Shown: piece by piece, positions 44,383 to 53,646 of the stretch | Numbering within the stretch: position 1 is the stretch's first letter | Layout: every line of letters begins with the position of its first letter | Assembly: GCF_024758005.1 (NCBI RefSeq) | Contig: NZ_CP103288.1 | Location: 806,001 to 870,000 of the forward strand | Source of the DNA: Pseudarthrobacter sp. NS4 | GTDB lineage: Bacteria; Actinomycetota; Actinomycetes; Actinomycetales; Micrococcaceae | Reading direction: 5' to 3' | Length of the DNA: 64,000 nucleotides | The notes under the pieces: generated by a model | What the model was told of the DNA's origin: nothing | The model's database searches: none | The model's input: the letters and a program-made list of their open reading frames with translations, nothing else | Position numbers and translations under genes: made by a program

Positions 44383-47300
44383 GTGCTTGCTTCGCTTGTC
44401 CGTTACTCTTTGGGGGTTCGTTTGTATACGCAGTTCACCGTCGTCGACGCTTCAGGTTCGCGTGCAGTGGATGTAGTCGTGGAAGCGGAACCCGATGCCG
44501 ATGCCGCCCGGGTATTGAGAGCAGCAGCTGGAAATTGGGCCGCCCCACGAACCGGGGACACTGCTGTTGCATGGGCTGAGGCCGGTGTTCGGGATGGGGC
44601 GGTTGTTAGTGCCGCTACCGATCTGCCGGTCAGCTCTGCCATTGCGTTGTCTGATTCCGGCGCTGCGCGAATCCTGGTGGTGGCCGGTGATGCGGGGATG
44701 GTGCACGTGGTCGGTACCGGGCGGCTGAGTATCGGTGCTGGCGCTGATTGCTCGGTGGTGCTTACGGGTGACGGGTTGCCCTATCTGGCCGCCATCGTCG
44801 ACGTCCAAACCGATGGCGTGTGGGTTGAGAGAGCTCACGCCGATGTAGAGCTGATGCTGAATTCCGAGCCGGTACCGCACAGAGTGCGCTGGCCTGACGG
44901 CGAACTGCTTCGGGTCGGCTCGATGTTGTTGGCTATCGCGCTCGATCCAGTCCAGGGCGCTTCCCTGAAGGCTTCCGACGATCCCGGGAAACTGGACTTC
45001 AACCGGCCCCCGCGGTTGTTCCCACCGTCCCGAAGCACGAAGTTCCGGCTCCCGAGTGAGCCCCAGGAAGACAGCAAACGCTCGCTTCCGATCATGATGG
45101 CGCTGGCTCCTTTGGCGGTCTCAGCAGGCCTGGCCATTGCCACGGCCAGGCCAATGTACCTGCTGTTCGGGTTGTTGTCTCCAGTATTGATGATTACCAG
45201 TTACTTCCAGTCCAAAAGGGCCGGCAGGGAAAGCTACCGGGATCGGTTACGGACCTACCGGAACGCGAAACGCACCATTGTGGCGGACGCACGACAAGCC
45301 TTGGTCGCTTATGAGAAGGAGGCACGACTGGTCAGCCCGGATCCTGCGACAGCCGGGCTGATTGCCACGACTCCGGGCACGCGTTTGTGGGAGCGCAGAC
45401 GCAGGAACCCTGACCATCTCTCCGTGCGGCTGGGTGTGGCCACGATGCCCTCAGATGTGGTCCTGGAGGATCCCGCGCAGGTCGAGCACAAGCGTCAGGT
45501 CACCTGGGATGCTCGTGATGTACCGGTCACAGTCGCTTTGCCCAGGCACGGGGTGATGGGCATGTGCGCTGATCAGGAGAGCGTACGGCGGACGGGAGCA
45601 TGGGTCATGGCGCAATTGGCTATCGCCCAAAGCCCACGGGATGTGCGGTTGTACTTGCTCACAGCATCTGATGCTCGCACTGCCTGGGACTGGGTCCGCT
45701 GGCTGCCGCACACACAGTCACCAACGCCCGAGCGGTCGTTTGCCTTGGTGGGTTCGGATTCGGTCAGCATCACTGCGCGTCTTGGCGAGCTCGCGTCGAT
45801 AATTGCAGAACGGAATCGGGTGCGAGGTACGGATTCCAGGATCGAATTCGCTGATCCTGATGTGGTGGTGCTCATCGACGGTATATGGGATCTTCGGGGA
45901 CGCCCCGGGCTGGCCCAGCTGTTGCAGGATGGACCTGCGGTCGGGGTGTACACAGTATGTCTGGACACCGAGGAACGGCTGCTGCCCCAGGAATGTAACG
46001 CTGTTTTCCGGATGAACCCGGACGGGCAATGGGCGTTGCGGCAGCAGCGTGAACCCGATCGTGAGGAGGTCTGCGCGGACCAGGTCAGCGCCGCGTGGCT
46101 GGAGTGGGTGGCACGTGGGCTTGCTCCGCTTCGTGACGCCGGGGACGATGCCGAGGGTCTGATCCCGGTCTCCGCCAGCTTCATGGAGATTGCCGGGGTC
46201 GAACCGGACATTGTGGGAACTGTTGTGGAACGTTGGTCCCGTTCGCCGCGAAGCACGGAAGCGCTGTTGGGCCTCGACGCGGACGGACCCTTCAGCGTTG
46301 ATCTGCGCCGCGACGGCCCGCACGCCCTGATTGGTGGTACCACAGGGGCCGGCAAGTCCGAGTTCCTGCAGACACTGGTGGCGTCGCTGGCGTTGGTCAA
46401 CACCCCGGACTCCCTGAACTTCGTACTGATCGACTACAAGGGCGGTGCTGCATTCAAAGACTGCGTGGCTCTGCCGCACACCGTCGGGACAGTCACTGAC
46501 CTGGATGCACACCTGGTGGAACGGGCCATCGAGTCCCTGGGGGCCGAGCTTCGCCGCCGCGAGCACATGCTGGCAGCCGTAGGAGCCAAAGACATCGAGG
46601 ACTACACGATCATTTCAGACCGGGATCCCGCTGTTTCGAAAATGCCGCGGCTTGTGTTGGTCGTCGATGAGTTCGCTGCCATGAAAACGGAACTGCCGGA
46701 CTTCATCTTCGGCATTGTGAACATCGCTCAAAGGGGCCGCTCCCTGGGCATCCACCTTGTACTTGCGACACAGCGCCCGAGCGGGGCGATAACCGCTGAC
46801 ATCCGTGCCAATACCAACCTGCGCATCGCCCTGCGCGTCAGCGACGTTGCGGACAGCGTAGACATTCTCGCCGCGCCGGATGCTGCGAAGATTTCCCAGT
46901 CCACACCCGGACGCGCGTACTCGAGGACCGGTGCTGAAGTGTTGCGCCCCTTGCAGACAGCCAGAGTCGGCGGGCGACGTCCGGGCCACAATGCATCCAT
47001 AGCACCTGAACCTGTAGTGGTGCCAATGCCTTGGTCGCAACTGGGCCAGCAACGACCTGCGGCAACGACTGAGAAGAACGACCAGGAGGAAACCACGGAC
47101 CTCATGGTCCTTGTTGCGGGCATTGCCCAGGCGGCCCGGCAATTGCAGATTGAGCCCCAGAGCACCCCGTGGCTTCCACCATTGTCCGAGAACATCCTTT
47201 TGGCTGATATCGCCGCGCCGGCCCGGCCCGATGATGCTCCACCCGGATGGATCGCTCCAATCATTTTCGGTCTGGAGGATCTACCCAACCAGCAGCGCCA

Positions 47301-48762
47301 GCGGCCCTTGACGCTGGACCTGCAGGATTTTGGTCACCTGTACCTCACGGGCTCAGCGCGCAGCGGCCGTTCTCAGGCCCTGCGCACGATCGCAGGATCA
47401 ACCGCCCAAACGGCTGCCGTGGACGACGTTCATATTTATGGCCTGGACTTCGGCAATGGAAGCCTCGTAGCGCTGACCGGTCTTCCACACTGCGGGGCGG
47501 TGGCCACCAGAGCGCAGCCCGAACGCGTCGAACGGGTCCTGGATCACCTCTTGGCACAGATTTCGGCCCGCCAACGGGACTTCGCGGAGGTCGGCTTCTC
47601 GAATCTCACTGAACAACGATCCAACACAGGCCCTGGGGAACGGTTGCCGCACATTGTTGTGCTCTTTGACCAATGGGATGGATTCCTGACCACTCTGGGC
47701 GATGGCGGAACCAGCATTCTTGCTGAGAAAGTCTTGAAGATTCTGCGTGAAGGACCCTCAGCCGGCGTTCACTGTGTCATCACCGGCGATAAACAGCTCC
47801 TCACGCCGCGGATGTCCTCGCTGGTCGACTGGAAACTCATGCTGAAGTTTTCCGACCGCAGCGACTATGCGATGGGCGGGCTGCAACCCCGCAAGCTCCC
47901 GGACACCATTCCCGCCGGTCGCGCATTCGCAGCCGACACCGGAAGCGAATCCCAAATCGCCCTGCTCGCACCGAACCCCGCAGGGCAAGCCCAAAGCCAA
48001 GCGCTCCACAGCATCGCCCGCGAAGCAAAAGAGCTGACCGCGAACAAAAATGCCCTACACCGGCCACTGGCGCTGCGGACTTTGCCCACCCGGATCCATT
48101 TCGACGAAGTATGGACCAACCGCACAGGGCACATGTCGCCACTAACTGCCGTGATCGGCGTAGGTGGTGACGACTTGGACCCTGTCAGCATCGACCTGCA
48201 ATCCGGCCAGCCCAGCTTCCTCATCGTCGGCACACCCGGGAGCGGACGAAGCACCATGGCTCTCGCGGCGGCGGAGTCCTTTCGCCGGAACGGAGCAGAG
48301 CTTGTCATCATCGCATCCCAAGCCTCGCCCTTGCGGCAACAAGCCCAGTTGCCCGCCACACGGGCGGTATTGGATCTACTCACTCTCGACGCTGCGGACC
48401 TCACGGCCATCGTGGCAGAGCCGGGAAGCCTGGCTTTGGTCATCGACGACGCGGAACTGGTCCAGGACCCGGGTGCGCGCGAATGGCTCAGAACCTACCT
48501 CCGATCAGCCCGAGGGGCGCGACGCGCGCTCATCGCAGCCGCAAGCGCCGAAGACTTCGGTGCCAGTGTCTTCAGCGGCTGGGAGATCGACATGAAAAAC
48601 AACCGCAGGGGAGCGCTACTCAGCCCCACAACCACTCTCCAGGGAGGACAGATCGGCGTATCCCTGACCCGAACACACCTTGCCCAGAGTGGCATACCAG
48701 GACGCGCACTCGCCAACCTCGGCGACGGCGTCATCAGGACCATTCAAGCGCCCCTGATATGA
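44383..48762 (+). CDS. eccC: Type VII secretion FtsK/SpoIIIE ATPase (EccC/EssC-like)
   Basis: The 1,459-residue motor has an FHA-like N-terminal domain (~90-195), two adjacent membrane spans (~236-275), and three FtsK-type ATPase modules. Module 1 has an intact Walker A (GGTTGAGKS, ~651) and Walker B (LVLVVDEFAAM). Module 2 has TGSARSGRSQ (~988) and module 3 VGTPGSGRST (~1282), both with Arg for the catalytic Lys. This matches EccC/EssC, where module 1 hydrolyses ATP and the last module binds substrate. N-terminal fusion and lack of separate subunits resemble the one-chain EssC form. Start codon is uncertain (GTG 44383). Confidence 0.92.
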   Translation: MLASLVRYSLGVRLYTQFTVVDASGSRAVDVVVEAEPDADAARVLRAAAGNWAAPRTGDTAVAWAEAGVRDGAVVSAATDLPVSSAIALSDSGAARILVVAGDAGMVHVVGTGRLSIGAGADCSVVLTGDGLPYLAAIVDVQTDGVWVERAHADVELMLNSEPVPHRVRWPDGELLRVGSMLLAIALDPVQGASLKASDDPGKLDFNRPPRLFPPSRSTKFRLPSEPQEDSKRSLPIMMALAPLAVSAGLAIATARPMYLLFGLLSPVLMITSYFQSKRAGRESYRDRLRTYRNAKRTIVADARQALVAYEKEARLVSPDPATAGLIATTPGTRLWERRRRNPDHLSVRLGVATMPSDVVLEDPAQVEHKRQVTWDARDVPVTVALPRHGVMGMCADQESVRRTGAWVMAQLAIAQSPRDVRLYLLTASDARTAWDWVRWLPHTQSPTPERSFALVGSDSVSITARLGELASIIAERNRVRGTDSRIEFADPDVVVLIDGIWDLRGRPGLAQLLQDGPAVGVYTVCLDTEERLLPQECNAVFRMNPDGQWALRQQREPDREEVCADQVSAAWLEWVARGLAPLRDAGDDAEGLIPVSASFMEIAGVEPDIVGTVVERWSRSPRSTEALLGLDADGPFSVDLRRDGPHALIGGTTGAGKSEFLQTLVASLALVNTPDSLNFVLIDYKGGAAFKDCVALPHTVGTVTDLDAHLVERAIESLGAELRRREHMLAAVGAKDIEDYTIISDRDPAVSKMPRLVLVVDEFAAMKTELPDFIFGIVNIAQRGRSLGIHLVLATQRPSGAITADIRANTNLRIALRVSDVADSVDILAAPDAAKISQSTPGRAYSRTGAEVLRPLQTARVGGRRPGHNASIAPEPVVVPMPWSQLGQQRPAATTEKNDQEETTDLMVLVAGIAQAARQLQIEPQSTPWLPPLSENILLADIAAPARPDDAPPGWIAPIIFGLEDLPNQQRQRPLTLDLQDFGHLYLTGSARSGRSQALRTIAGSTAQTAAVDDVHIYGLDFGNGSLVALTGLPHCGAVATRAQPERVERVLDHLLAQISARQRDFAEVGFSNLTEQRSNTGPGERLPHIVVLFDQWDGFLTTLGDGGTSILAEKVLKILREGPSAGVHCVITGDKQLLTPRMSSLVDWKLMLKFSDRSDYAMGGLQPRKLPDTIPAGRAFAADTGSESQIALLAPNPAGQAQSQALHSIAREAKELTANKNALHRPLALRTLPTRIHFDEVWTNRTGHMSPLTAVIGVGGDDLDPVSIDLQSGQPSFLIVGTPGSGRSTMALAAAESFRRNGAELVIIASQASPLRQQAQLPATRAVLDLLTLDAADLTAIVAEPGSLALVIDDAELVQDPGAREWLRTYLRSARGARRALIAAASAEDFGASVFSGWEIDMKNNRRGALLSPTTTLQGGQIGVSLTRTHLAQSGIPGRALANLGDGVIRTIQAPLI

Positions 48763-48828
48763 GTTGCTGCGCAAGTACACCAGGAAAATGACAAGAGGCC
48801 CACAGACGGTGTTAGTTCAACGCCTGTT

Positions 48829-49065
48829 CTAGGTGCCTTCGTCCCTCCGGTGAACGAACATGTCACCGAGTCCTCCGGCCCCTCCCTTGATCGTCAGGCG
48901 GACCCATTCACGAGTGTCTTCAACGTCCTGGCTTGAGGGATCGGACCATCGAAGCTTCAGCGTTTGGCTCTCATAGTTCTGAGCCAGATTGGGGAGGTCA
49001 ATGACTCTCAGCAGGAGAGCAAACCGGAGCATGTCGATAGTCAGTGCGTTTATGTCTGTAATCAT
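48829..49065 (-). CDS. Hypothetical protein, 78 aa
   Basis: The product begins MITDINALTIDMLRFALLLR and continues with beta-strand segments TLKLRWSDPSSQDVED and REWVRLTIKG. GAGAGA lies upstream of ATG 49065; a longer frame to 49122 is less likely. It converges on eccC with 66 bp between. No family recognised; an accessory or immunity role is only a guess from position. Confidence 0.5.
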   Translation of the reverse strand: MITDINALTIDMLRFALLLRVIDLPNLAQNYESQTLKLRWSDPSSQDVEDTREWVRLTIKGGAGGLGDMFVHRRDEGT

Positions 49066-49153
49066 CTCAATCTCTCTTATTCGGAGATGAGCCGGAGGTC
49101 GAATGCCTTGTCTGTGTTCCACCCAGGACTCAGTGACTTTGTCTTGGGATTCT

Positions 49154-49974
49154 TCAGGAAGTCGCTGAGCGCGTTCTTGCCACGCTCTTCGACTGTGGTC
49201 GGCGTTTCCGCCGCCGTCGCCGCGAGCCGGGGCCGTTGAACGGTGGACGGGGAGCGCCGAACCGGGGACCGCTCCAGTACCGCCCGCCGATCAAAATGCC
49301 GGCCAGGGCTCCGTAGGCCCACGCATAGGGAAGAGCCATCTGGTTGGTGGCACCGCCGACGAAGATCAACGCGAAGAAAACAACAGGCAGGCCCAGGATG
49401 ATGAGTGCGTACCTGATTTGTAGTGGAGGCGGGAACCGGAAGACAGCCCAGCCCGCAATAACAGCAGCAATAAGCACCGCAACAGCAGGCGCCGTCGGGG
49501 ACAGGAGTACCAGTTGAGCAGTTCCGATGCTGAGCAATACCAGCGCGCAGGCGGCGTTGATCACCGCCAGTCGCCAGCCTCCGGAGAAGCTGCCGTCGGC
49601 TTCGGGCTTGCGCGGGCGGGACTGTTTTAGTGCTGACCCGGCACGCGGACTGGACCATACGGGCGCGCCGGCTGTACAGCCGACGAGGAACCCGATGAAC
49701 CAGGCCCCGCCGCTGGTATGTCCAGGACCCCTTCGACGTCAATCGAGATCAAGGTCCAGAAATTCAGCTGGAACGTCCAGAGCATCGCCGTGAACGCCCG
49801 GAACGAGTGTGCGGCGACGCGCACCACGAGGACTGCGTAGGTCACCGCGATCGCCAAAAAGGGCAACGACCCAACCAGGTTGTTGCGGGCGAACCACATA
49901 AAGGCCGCGAGCATCAGGGCGACCATGCCACCGTAAAACAGCCGCGAACCCCACTGGTCGTTCTTCTTCAGCAC
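49154..49974 (-). pseudogene. Frameshifted multi-span membrane protein gene
   Basis: From ATG 49974 the first frame encodes three spans (LFYGGMVALMLAAFMWFA; LVGSLPFLAIAVTYAVLVV; AMLWTFQLNFWTLISI) up to about 49735. After that the hydrophobic pattern continues in a different frame (AWFIGFLVGCTAGAPVW, then AVINAACALVLLSIGTAQLV and more) to 49154. The second frame has no start codon before its first span, so one frameshift near 49700-49740 best explains the data. An alternative is two genes, 49627-49974 and a short one from GTG 49564. It ends in a basic tail. Confidence 0.55.
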
Positions 49975-50162
49975 AGTAATTCCCCCGTGGACACAAGGGT
50001 AGGCCAGGACCAGCCGTGCCCATGCCGAGGAAACACTGACCCTGGTGACGCGGCGTACGCCCCATGCTCGTCTCAGGGGCGCTGCCTAGATCCCAGCGGC
50101 GGCAGGTTAGCATTGTGGCTGCCCGGGCTCTCCGGGCTGGGCGAGTAAGAGGGGGTGCCCAG

Positions 50163-50582
50163 GTGAGATTGCATCGCAGCGCCACAACAGCTGGCTTGGC
50201 CGCCCTGGCAATGCTCACGCTGACGGCCTCGTCCTGCGACGAGCGGCCGTTCACGCGTGAAGATGCCCTGGCTGTTCCGCACTCTGTAATCCAGATTGGC
50301 GAGTATCGCGACAAAGACTGGGAGTACGTCGACAACGACGGTATGACGCAGAAGCTCAACAGGTGCGAGGACGTAAGCCCTTGGACCGTCGAATACAGGT
50401 GCACCTCTCCTGATGGCAGCGTGGAGCTTACCTTCAATAACTCGAAATACGACAGGATGAAGAATGCCACGCTCCACATCAATGACAAGGATGTGCCTCT
50501 CCATTGCATCAACGGCGGCTTCTGGACTGACGGGAAGATGTTCTGCATGCCGAATTCAGCCACTCCGAAGCCGACCAGATAG
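50163..50582 (+). CDS. Small secreted protein, probable lipoprotein
   Basis: GTG 50163 is preceded by GAGGGGG. The 139-residue precursor has a signal peptide with the lipobox-like TASSC (Cys about 26). Four more Cys residues (RCEDV, YRCTS, LHCIN, FCMP) imply two disulfides in the mature protein, and the fold looks all-beta (TVEYRCTSPDGSVELTFNN). It is divergent from the frameshifted membrane gene. I do not recognise a family; it could be another surface accessory of the secretion island. Confidence 0.7.
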   Translation: MRLHRSATTAGLAALAMLTLTASSCDERPFTREDALAVPHSVIQIGEYRDKDWEYVDNDGMTQKLNRCEDVSPWTVEYRCTSPDGSVELTFNNSKYDRMKNATLHINDKDVPLHCINGGFWTDGKMFCMPNSATPKPTR

Positions 50583-50652
50583 CCAGACCCGCTGAAGACG
50601 GGCTTGGATGCTTCCATCGGGCAGGCCGGAAACGGATCCCCGGAGCCCACGC

Positions 50653-51135
50653 TTATCCAGCTTCCCAGGCCTGCACCAGGTACCGCTCAACTACTTCTGT
50701 AGCGACCAGGTCCCTCATGAGGTCCCGGCCGGTGGCATAAACCCGAAAACGGTACAGCGTCGGCTTCTCAATCGTGCCGACTTCGAGGACCTCCGCTTCT
50801 CCGGGGCCGTGAAGGTAAGCCCTGCCTTCCGGCAGCATAAGGTCGAGATCCTCCCACACGTCTTCCCAAGGGGACGCTACGTCCTGGTCGGCTGGGTCCT
50901 GGGCGTCGTCGGCCGGCTCAGCTGGTTCTTTGGGCTCAGCTGGTTCAGCGGCAAGAACTTCAAATTCCACGTCCACCGGGCCGGCATTGATGCCGGTCTC
51001 CATCAGGATTTCGCTTAGTCCCCGCTCTTCATCCGGCGATGCCACGGCCTCAGCCAACGTCCTGGGCGGCGGTTCAACATTCAGGACCAGGCATCCTTCC
51101 CAAGCCCTCACGATTCCGCTGGTTGGTCTCAGCAT
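50653..51135 (-). CDS. Acidic hypothetical protein, 160 aa
   Basis: The centre (~65-90) is a Glu/Pro/Asp-rich linker with repeats such as AEPAEPKEPAEPADDAQDP. It joins a small N-terminal segment to a C-terminal domain with LMLPEGRAYLHGPGEAEVLE and YRFRVYATGRDLMRDLV. The latter looks like a compact alpha/beta fold that might be an immunity-type protein. No signal peptide is seen. Family not recognised. Confidence 0.6.
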   Translation of the reverse strand: MLRPTSGIVRAWEGCLVLNVEPPPRTLAEAVASPDEERGLSEILMETGINAGPVDVEFEVLAAEPAEPKEPAEPADDAQDPADQDVASPWEDVWEDLDLMLPEGRAYLHGPGEAEVLEVGTIEKPTLYRFRVYATGRDLMRDLVATEVVERYLVQAWEAG

Positions 51136-51163
51136 GTGTGGAGTCTACTGCTGCCCTCATCAA

Positions 51164-51589
51164 TCAGCTCGATTGGATGTGGCAGGCGGCAGCGATTGAA
51201 TCCCGGAAGAGTTCGGTGTTCACATACAACATCGGCCCCTGAAGGTAGCTCGCCAGGACCCGCTCACCGGAGGCGGTGAGCTCGTAGATCTTGCGCTTGG
51301 CGCCGGTGCCTGCCACGGATTCCTGACTATGGGTGATGAGGTTTAGTCCTTCCACCCGCCGTAGGGCCCGGTGCAGACTCTGCTCGTCCACCGCCAGGTG
51401 CGCTTCACTGAGGTCGGTAATGAAGTCGTGGATCTGTCCGGACCACCGCGGTTCTTCGGATAGGGCAAGCAAGATGAAGAGCATCAGTGTGCTCTTTTTG
51501 TGGGTGTCAGTCCATGCAGCGAGGACCTTGCGCTCATAGTCAGAGAGTTCAAGGTCGGGTCCGACTGCTGCCGGCTCAGACTTCGACAT
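51164..51589 (-). CDS. PadR-like winged-helix transcriptional regulator
   Basis: The 141-residue protein has a PadR-type winged helix: LMLFILLALSEEPRWSGQIHD, then DEQSLHRALRRVEGLNLI and the wing GAKRKIYELTASGERVL. ATG 51589 follows AGGGG and overlaps the upstream membrane protein gene by 14 bp, so both are made together. A palindromic operator lies ahead of the pair, so autoregulation is likely. A longer N-terminus from 51643 lacks support. Confidence 0.85.
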   Translation of the reverse strand: MSKSEPAAVGPDLELSDYERKVLAAWTDTHKKSTLMLFILLALSEEPRWSGQIHDFITDLSEAHLAVDEQSLHRALRRVEGLNLITHSQESVAGTGAKRKIYELTASGERVLASYLQGPMLYVNTELFRDSIAAACHIQSS

Positions 51590-52013
51590 GCTCGTAGCCC
51601 CTGCTGAGCATGGCGCCGATCGTGTGCACCAGAAGCCCGGCACCCCACAGCACGCTCATCGACACCAGAGGACCGGACCACCCCTGCTGCAATATCTCAT
51701 CGCGTCCACTGAGCATCAGGATCCAGGCGTGCACCCAGAAACTGCCGTTGATGATCAGGTAGGCGACAGCATGTGCGAAGTAGGCCCCGTACGCGCGTTG
51801 GCGCAATGCGGTTCCATACCTCACCGTGAACACCACCATGTAGAGGGCCACCGCAGCGAGCAGCAGCGCCGTGCCGGCTGTTACTCGTCCATCAGCCACG
51901 AAGGCGGTGTATCCCTGGACAACCAGTACACCGACGAACAGGGCACCGGTGTACCGGGCGAGTCCTTGATTAATGATCGGGGTGACGCCGTCAGGTCTGG
52001 TACCCATAGCCAA
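51576..52013 (-). CDS. Four-span membrane protein co-transcribed with a PadR regulator
   Basis: The 145-residue protein has spans at about 22-40 (GALFVGVLVVQGYTAFV), 46-65, 80-100 and 115-135. AAGGAG precedes ATG 52013. The arrangement of a small membrane protein and a PadR regulator in one transcript is common for envelope-stress or drug-response systems. No catalytic motif is visible and I assign no function. Confidence 0.75.
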   Translation of the reverse strand: MAMGTRPDGVTPIINQGLARYTGALFVGVLVVQGYTAFVADGRVTAGTALLLAAVALYMVVFTVRYGTALRQRAYGAYFAHAVAYLIINGSFWVHAWILMLSGRDEILQQGWSGPLVSMSVLWGAGLLVHTIGAMLSRGYEHVEV

Positions 52014-52028
52014 GCTCCTTAGTAGACT

Positions 52029-52045
52029 ATAGGTATAGTACCTAT
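52029..52045 (-). promoter_or_regulatory. Palindromic operator of the PadR operon
   Basis: ATAGGTA-TAG-TACCTAT is a perfect 7-bp inverted repeat. On the minus strand a TATAGT box overlaps its end, about 10 bp upstream of the ribosome binding site. A repressor bound here would cover the -10 region, which fits PadR autoregulation. Confidence 0.65.
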
Positions 52046-52252
52046 GGCTGTTATATCGGTCCAGAGAGAAGTTTAGGAGTCGTGGGTGTTAGCGGTCGTA
52101 CCTGGCGACGTCGACGTTGTTTAGCTTCGTCGAACTAAGGAAAGACACGAGCTTCAGGGGAACCAGGCACGGCCCAGGGCCCGACAACTTCGACCGCGTG
52201 GGCAGACCCGGCGGCAAATGGGCTGCGGTCTGAAGCGTCCAGAGGTCGGGGA

Positions 52253-52732
52253 CTATTCCACTACGAGATTCTGATGTCCGTCGATTAGCTCTCGAACGAT
52301 GTCGAGGTGGCCCGCGTGGACGGAAGTCTCAGTGAGCACGCGAAACACGACCTCACGCCCATTGGACATCGGTGGTGCGTCGAACACGGTGGCTGGAGGC
52401 CACCAGCGGGGAGGGGCATCCAAATCGAGCATCGCAAGAACCTCATCACTTCGAGTGATTTCACGCTTGTAGATGTTGATGGCCTCGGCTCCGGTCATCG
52501 GTTCGGACGTCCAACCGTTGTGAAGTTCGGCAATTGCCCTGTCATCACCACCGAGAACGGCCGAAATCCAAAACATCTCGTCGTCGAAGGCCAGGTGGTT
52601 GAGCAGCTGCGTCATTGTCCTGCCGGACGGGACTAAAATTGGACGCATCGCATCGTTCTCAAAGCCGTCGACTGTTCGAAGAACATGTCTTCGCTCACCC
52701 GCCAGCTGAGCAAGCAATTGGGCGTCGCTCAT
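52253..52732 (-). CDS. DinB/DUF664 family protein
   Basis: The 159-residue four-helix protein carries the metal-binding His pattern of this group: LNHLAFDDEMFW (His ~47) and ETSVHAGHLDIVREL (two His ~141-144). Many actinobacterial members act as mycothiol-dependent transferases. Its ATG overlaps the stop of an upstream gene of which only the tail survives, so the original operon has been cut. Substrate unknown. Confidence 0.88.
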   Translation of the reverse strand: MSDAQLLAQLAGERRHVLRTVDGFENDAMRPILVPSGRTMTQLLNHLAFDDEMFWISAVLGGDDRAIAELHNGWTSEPMTGAEAINIYKREITRSDEVLAMLDLDAPPRWWPPATVFDAPPMSNGREVVFRVLTETSVHAGHLDIVRELIDGHQNLVVE

Positions 52733-52853
52733 GTCGCGGGCTCGTATCCGACAAGCCAGTGAAGCCCCTGGCGATCAATGACTTGGCCATCGGACGCGCC
52801 CCAAGGCTTGGGCGAGAGTGGATCGAGCACCGACCCGTCAACGGAGAGTTTAT
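52729..52853 (-). pseudogene. C-terminal remnant of a gene once coupled to dinB (possibly VOC/glyoxalase-like)
   Basis: About 40 codons read DKLSVDGSVLDPLSPKPWGA followed by SDGQVIDRQGLHWLVGYEPAT and a stop overlapping the DinB start. The W-G-A...G-x-x-x-D-x-x-G-x-x-W pattern recalls the last strands of VOC-superfamily proteins. Upstream it is joined directly to a recombinase fragment, so the 5' part is lost. Confidence 0.45.
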
Positions 52854-53090
52854 CGGGTATTGCGCCCCAGGCAGTCCAGCTTCCAGACAACGAACTCGTT
52901 ACCGTCCACCAGGTTATCGAGCATCTTCTCCCAACTCGGGCCGGCTGGCCTTTGATCTGCGCACGCCATGTCGGTGAAGATCCGGTGACACCCCTGCGAC
53001 CTTAAACGCTGCCTGCTGCAGGTCCGCGTTCTGGTCAGCGGTGCTGACCCTGGCATATCCAATACGCCCCAAACGGACTCCCGATAGTTC
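52850..53090 (-). pseudogene. Broken serine recombinase (resolvase/invertase N-terminal domain)
   Basis: One frame gives RIGYARVSTADQNADLQQAA with the catalytic Ser in ARVST. After a frameshift near 52990 another frame gives CHRIFTDMACADQRPAGPSW and DGNEFVVWKLDCLGRNTR, matching the rest of the resolvase catalytic domain including the conserved DxLGR. It stops there; the DNA-binding domain is missing. It is a decayed mobile-element gene whose end fuses to the dinB-linked remnant. Confidence 0.75.
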
Positions 53091-53147
53091 ATCAAAGGCT
53101 ACTTTCCCTTTTGGTGAGAATGGCCGAGGTGAGACATATTGTTGCAA

Positions 53148-53646
53148 CGGTCAGTGCTCCTTGGAACTGCCTGGAACTCGGGCATTGAAATCATCGGTGA
53201 ATTTGCTTGGACGTCTTACTAAAGGATCCGTAGATGAGACGGGAGACAGGCGGATATCCGGCTGTCCCGCGCCGAAAATTTCTCTTGACCCTGTGAGTAG
53301 CTGCGGGACCCTGGTCTTTGCCGGCTCACCTCTGAGCGCGACTTCCGGGGCTGACTCAGCCCTTTATGCCGGCTCGACAGCTGGTCTGGCGCGGTTCGGG
53401 CACACGCTGTCCTGCGTCAGGTTCTTATGTCCTCTGTACAGCCGCCCCAGAGATGAATTGCGAAAATTCCGGGATACTTTTTGTCGCAGTCGTGGGCGTG
53501 AACTTGTACGCCCAGCAGCACAATGTCCTCCCTGCGTGCCGGAAGGGTTACCTCAAGCCAACGTAGTAAGTAACCTTATTAGTGCGCTTTGACGCAGTTG
53601 CGGGGGTTTGGTCTCATGTACGCGACGTAGTTGGAGGTGGACCGGT
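53148..53646. other. Intergenic region beside the resolvase remnant
   Basis: About 500 bp with no gene I can support: the open frames here have Ser/Cys/Arg-rich, non-protein-like composition. It may be remains of the mobile element. A GGAGG at 53633 serves the next gene. Confidence 0.4.

Noticed and set aside
53041..53592. 183-codon plus-strand open frame
   Set aside because: Overlaps the resolvase remnant, with Ser/Cys/Pro-rich composition and no family signal.
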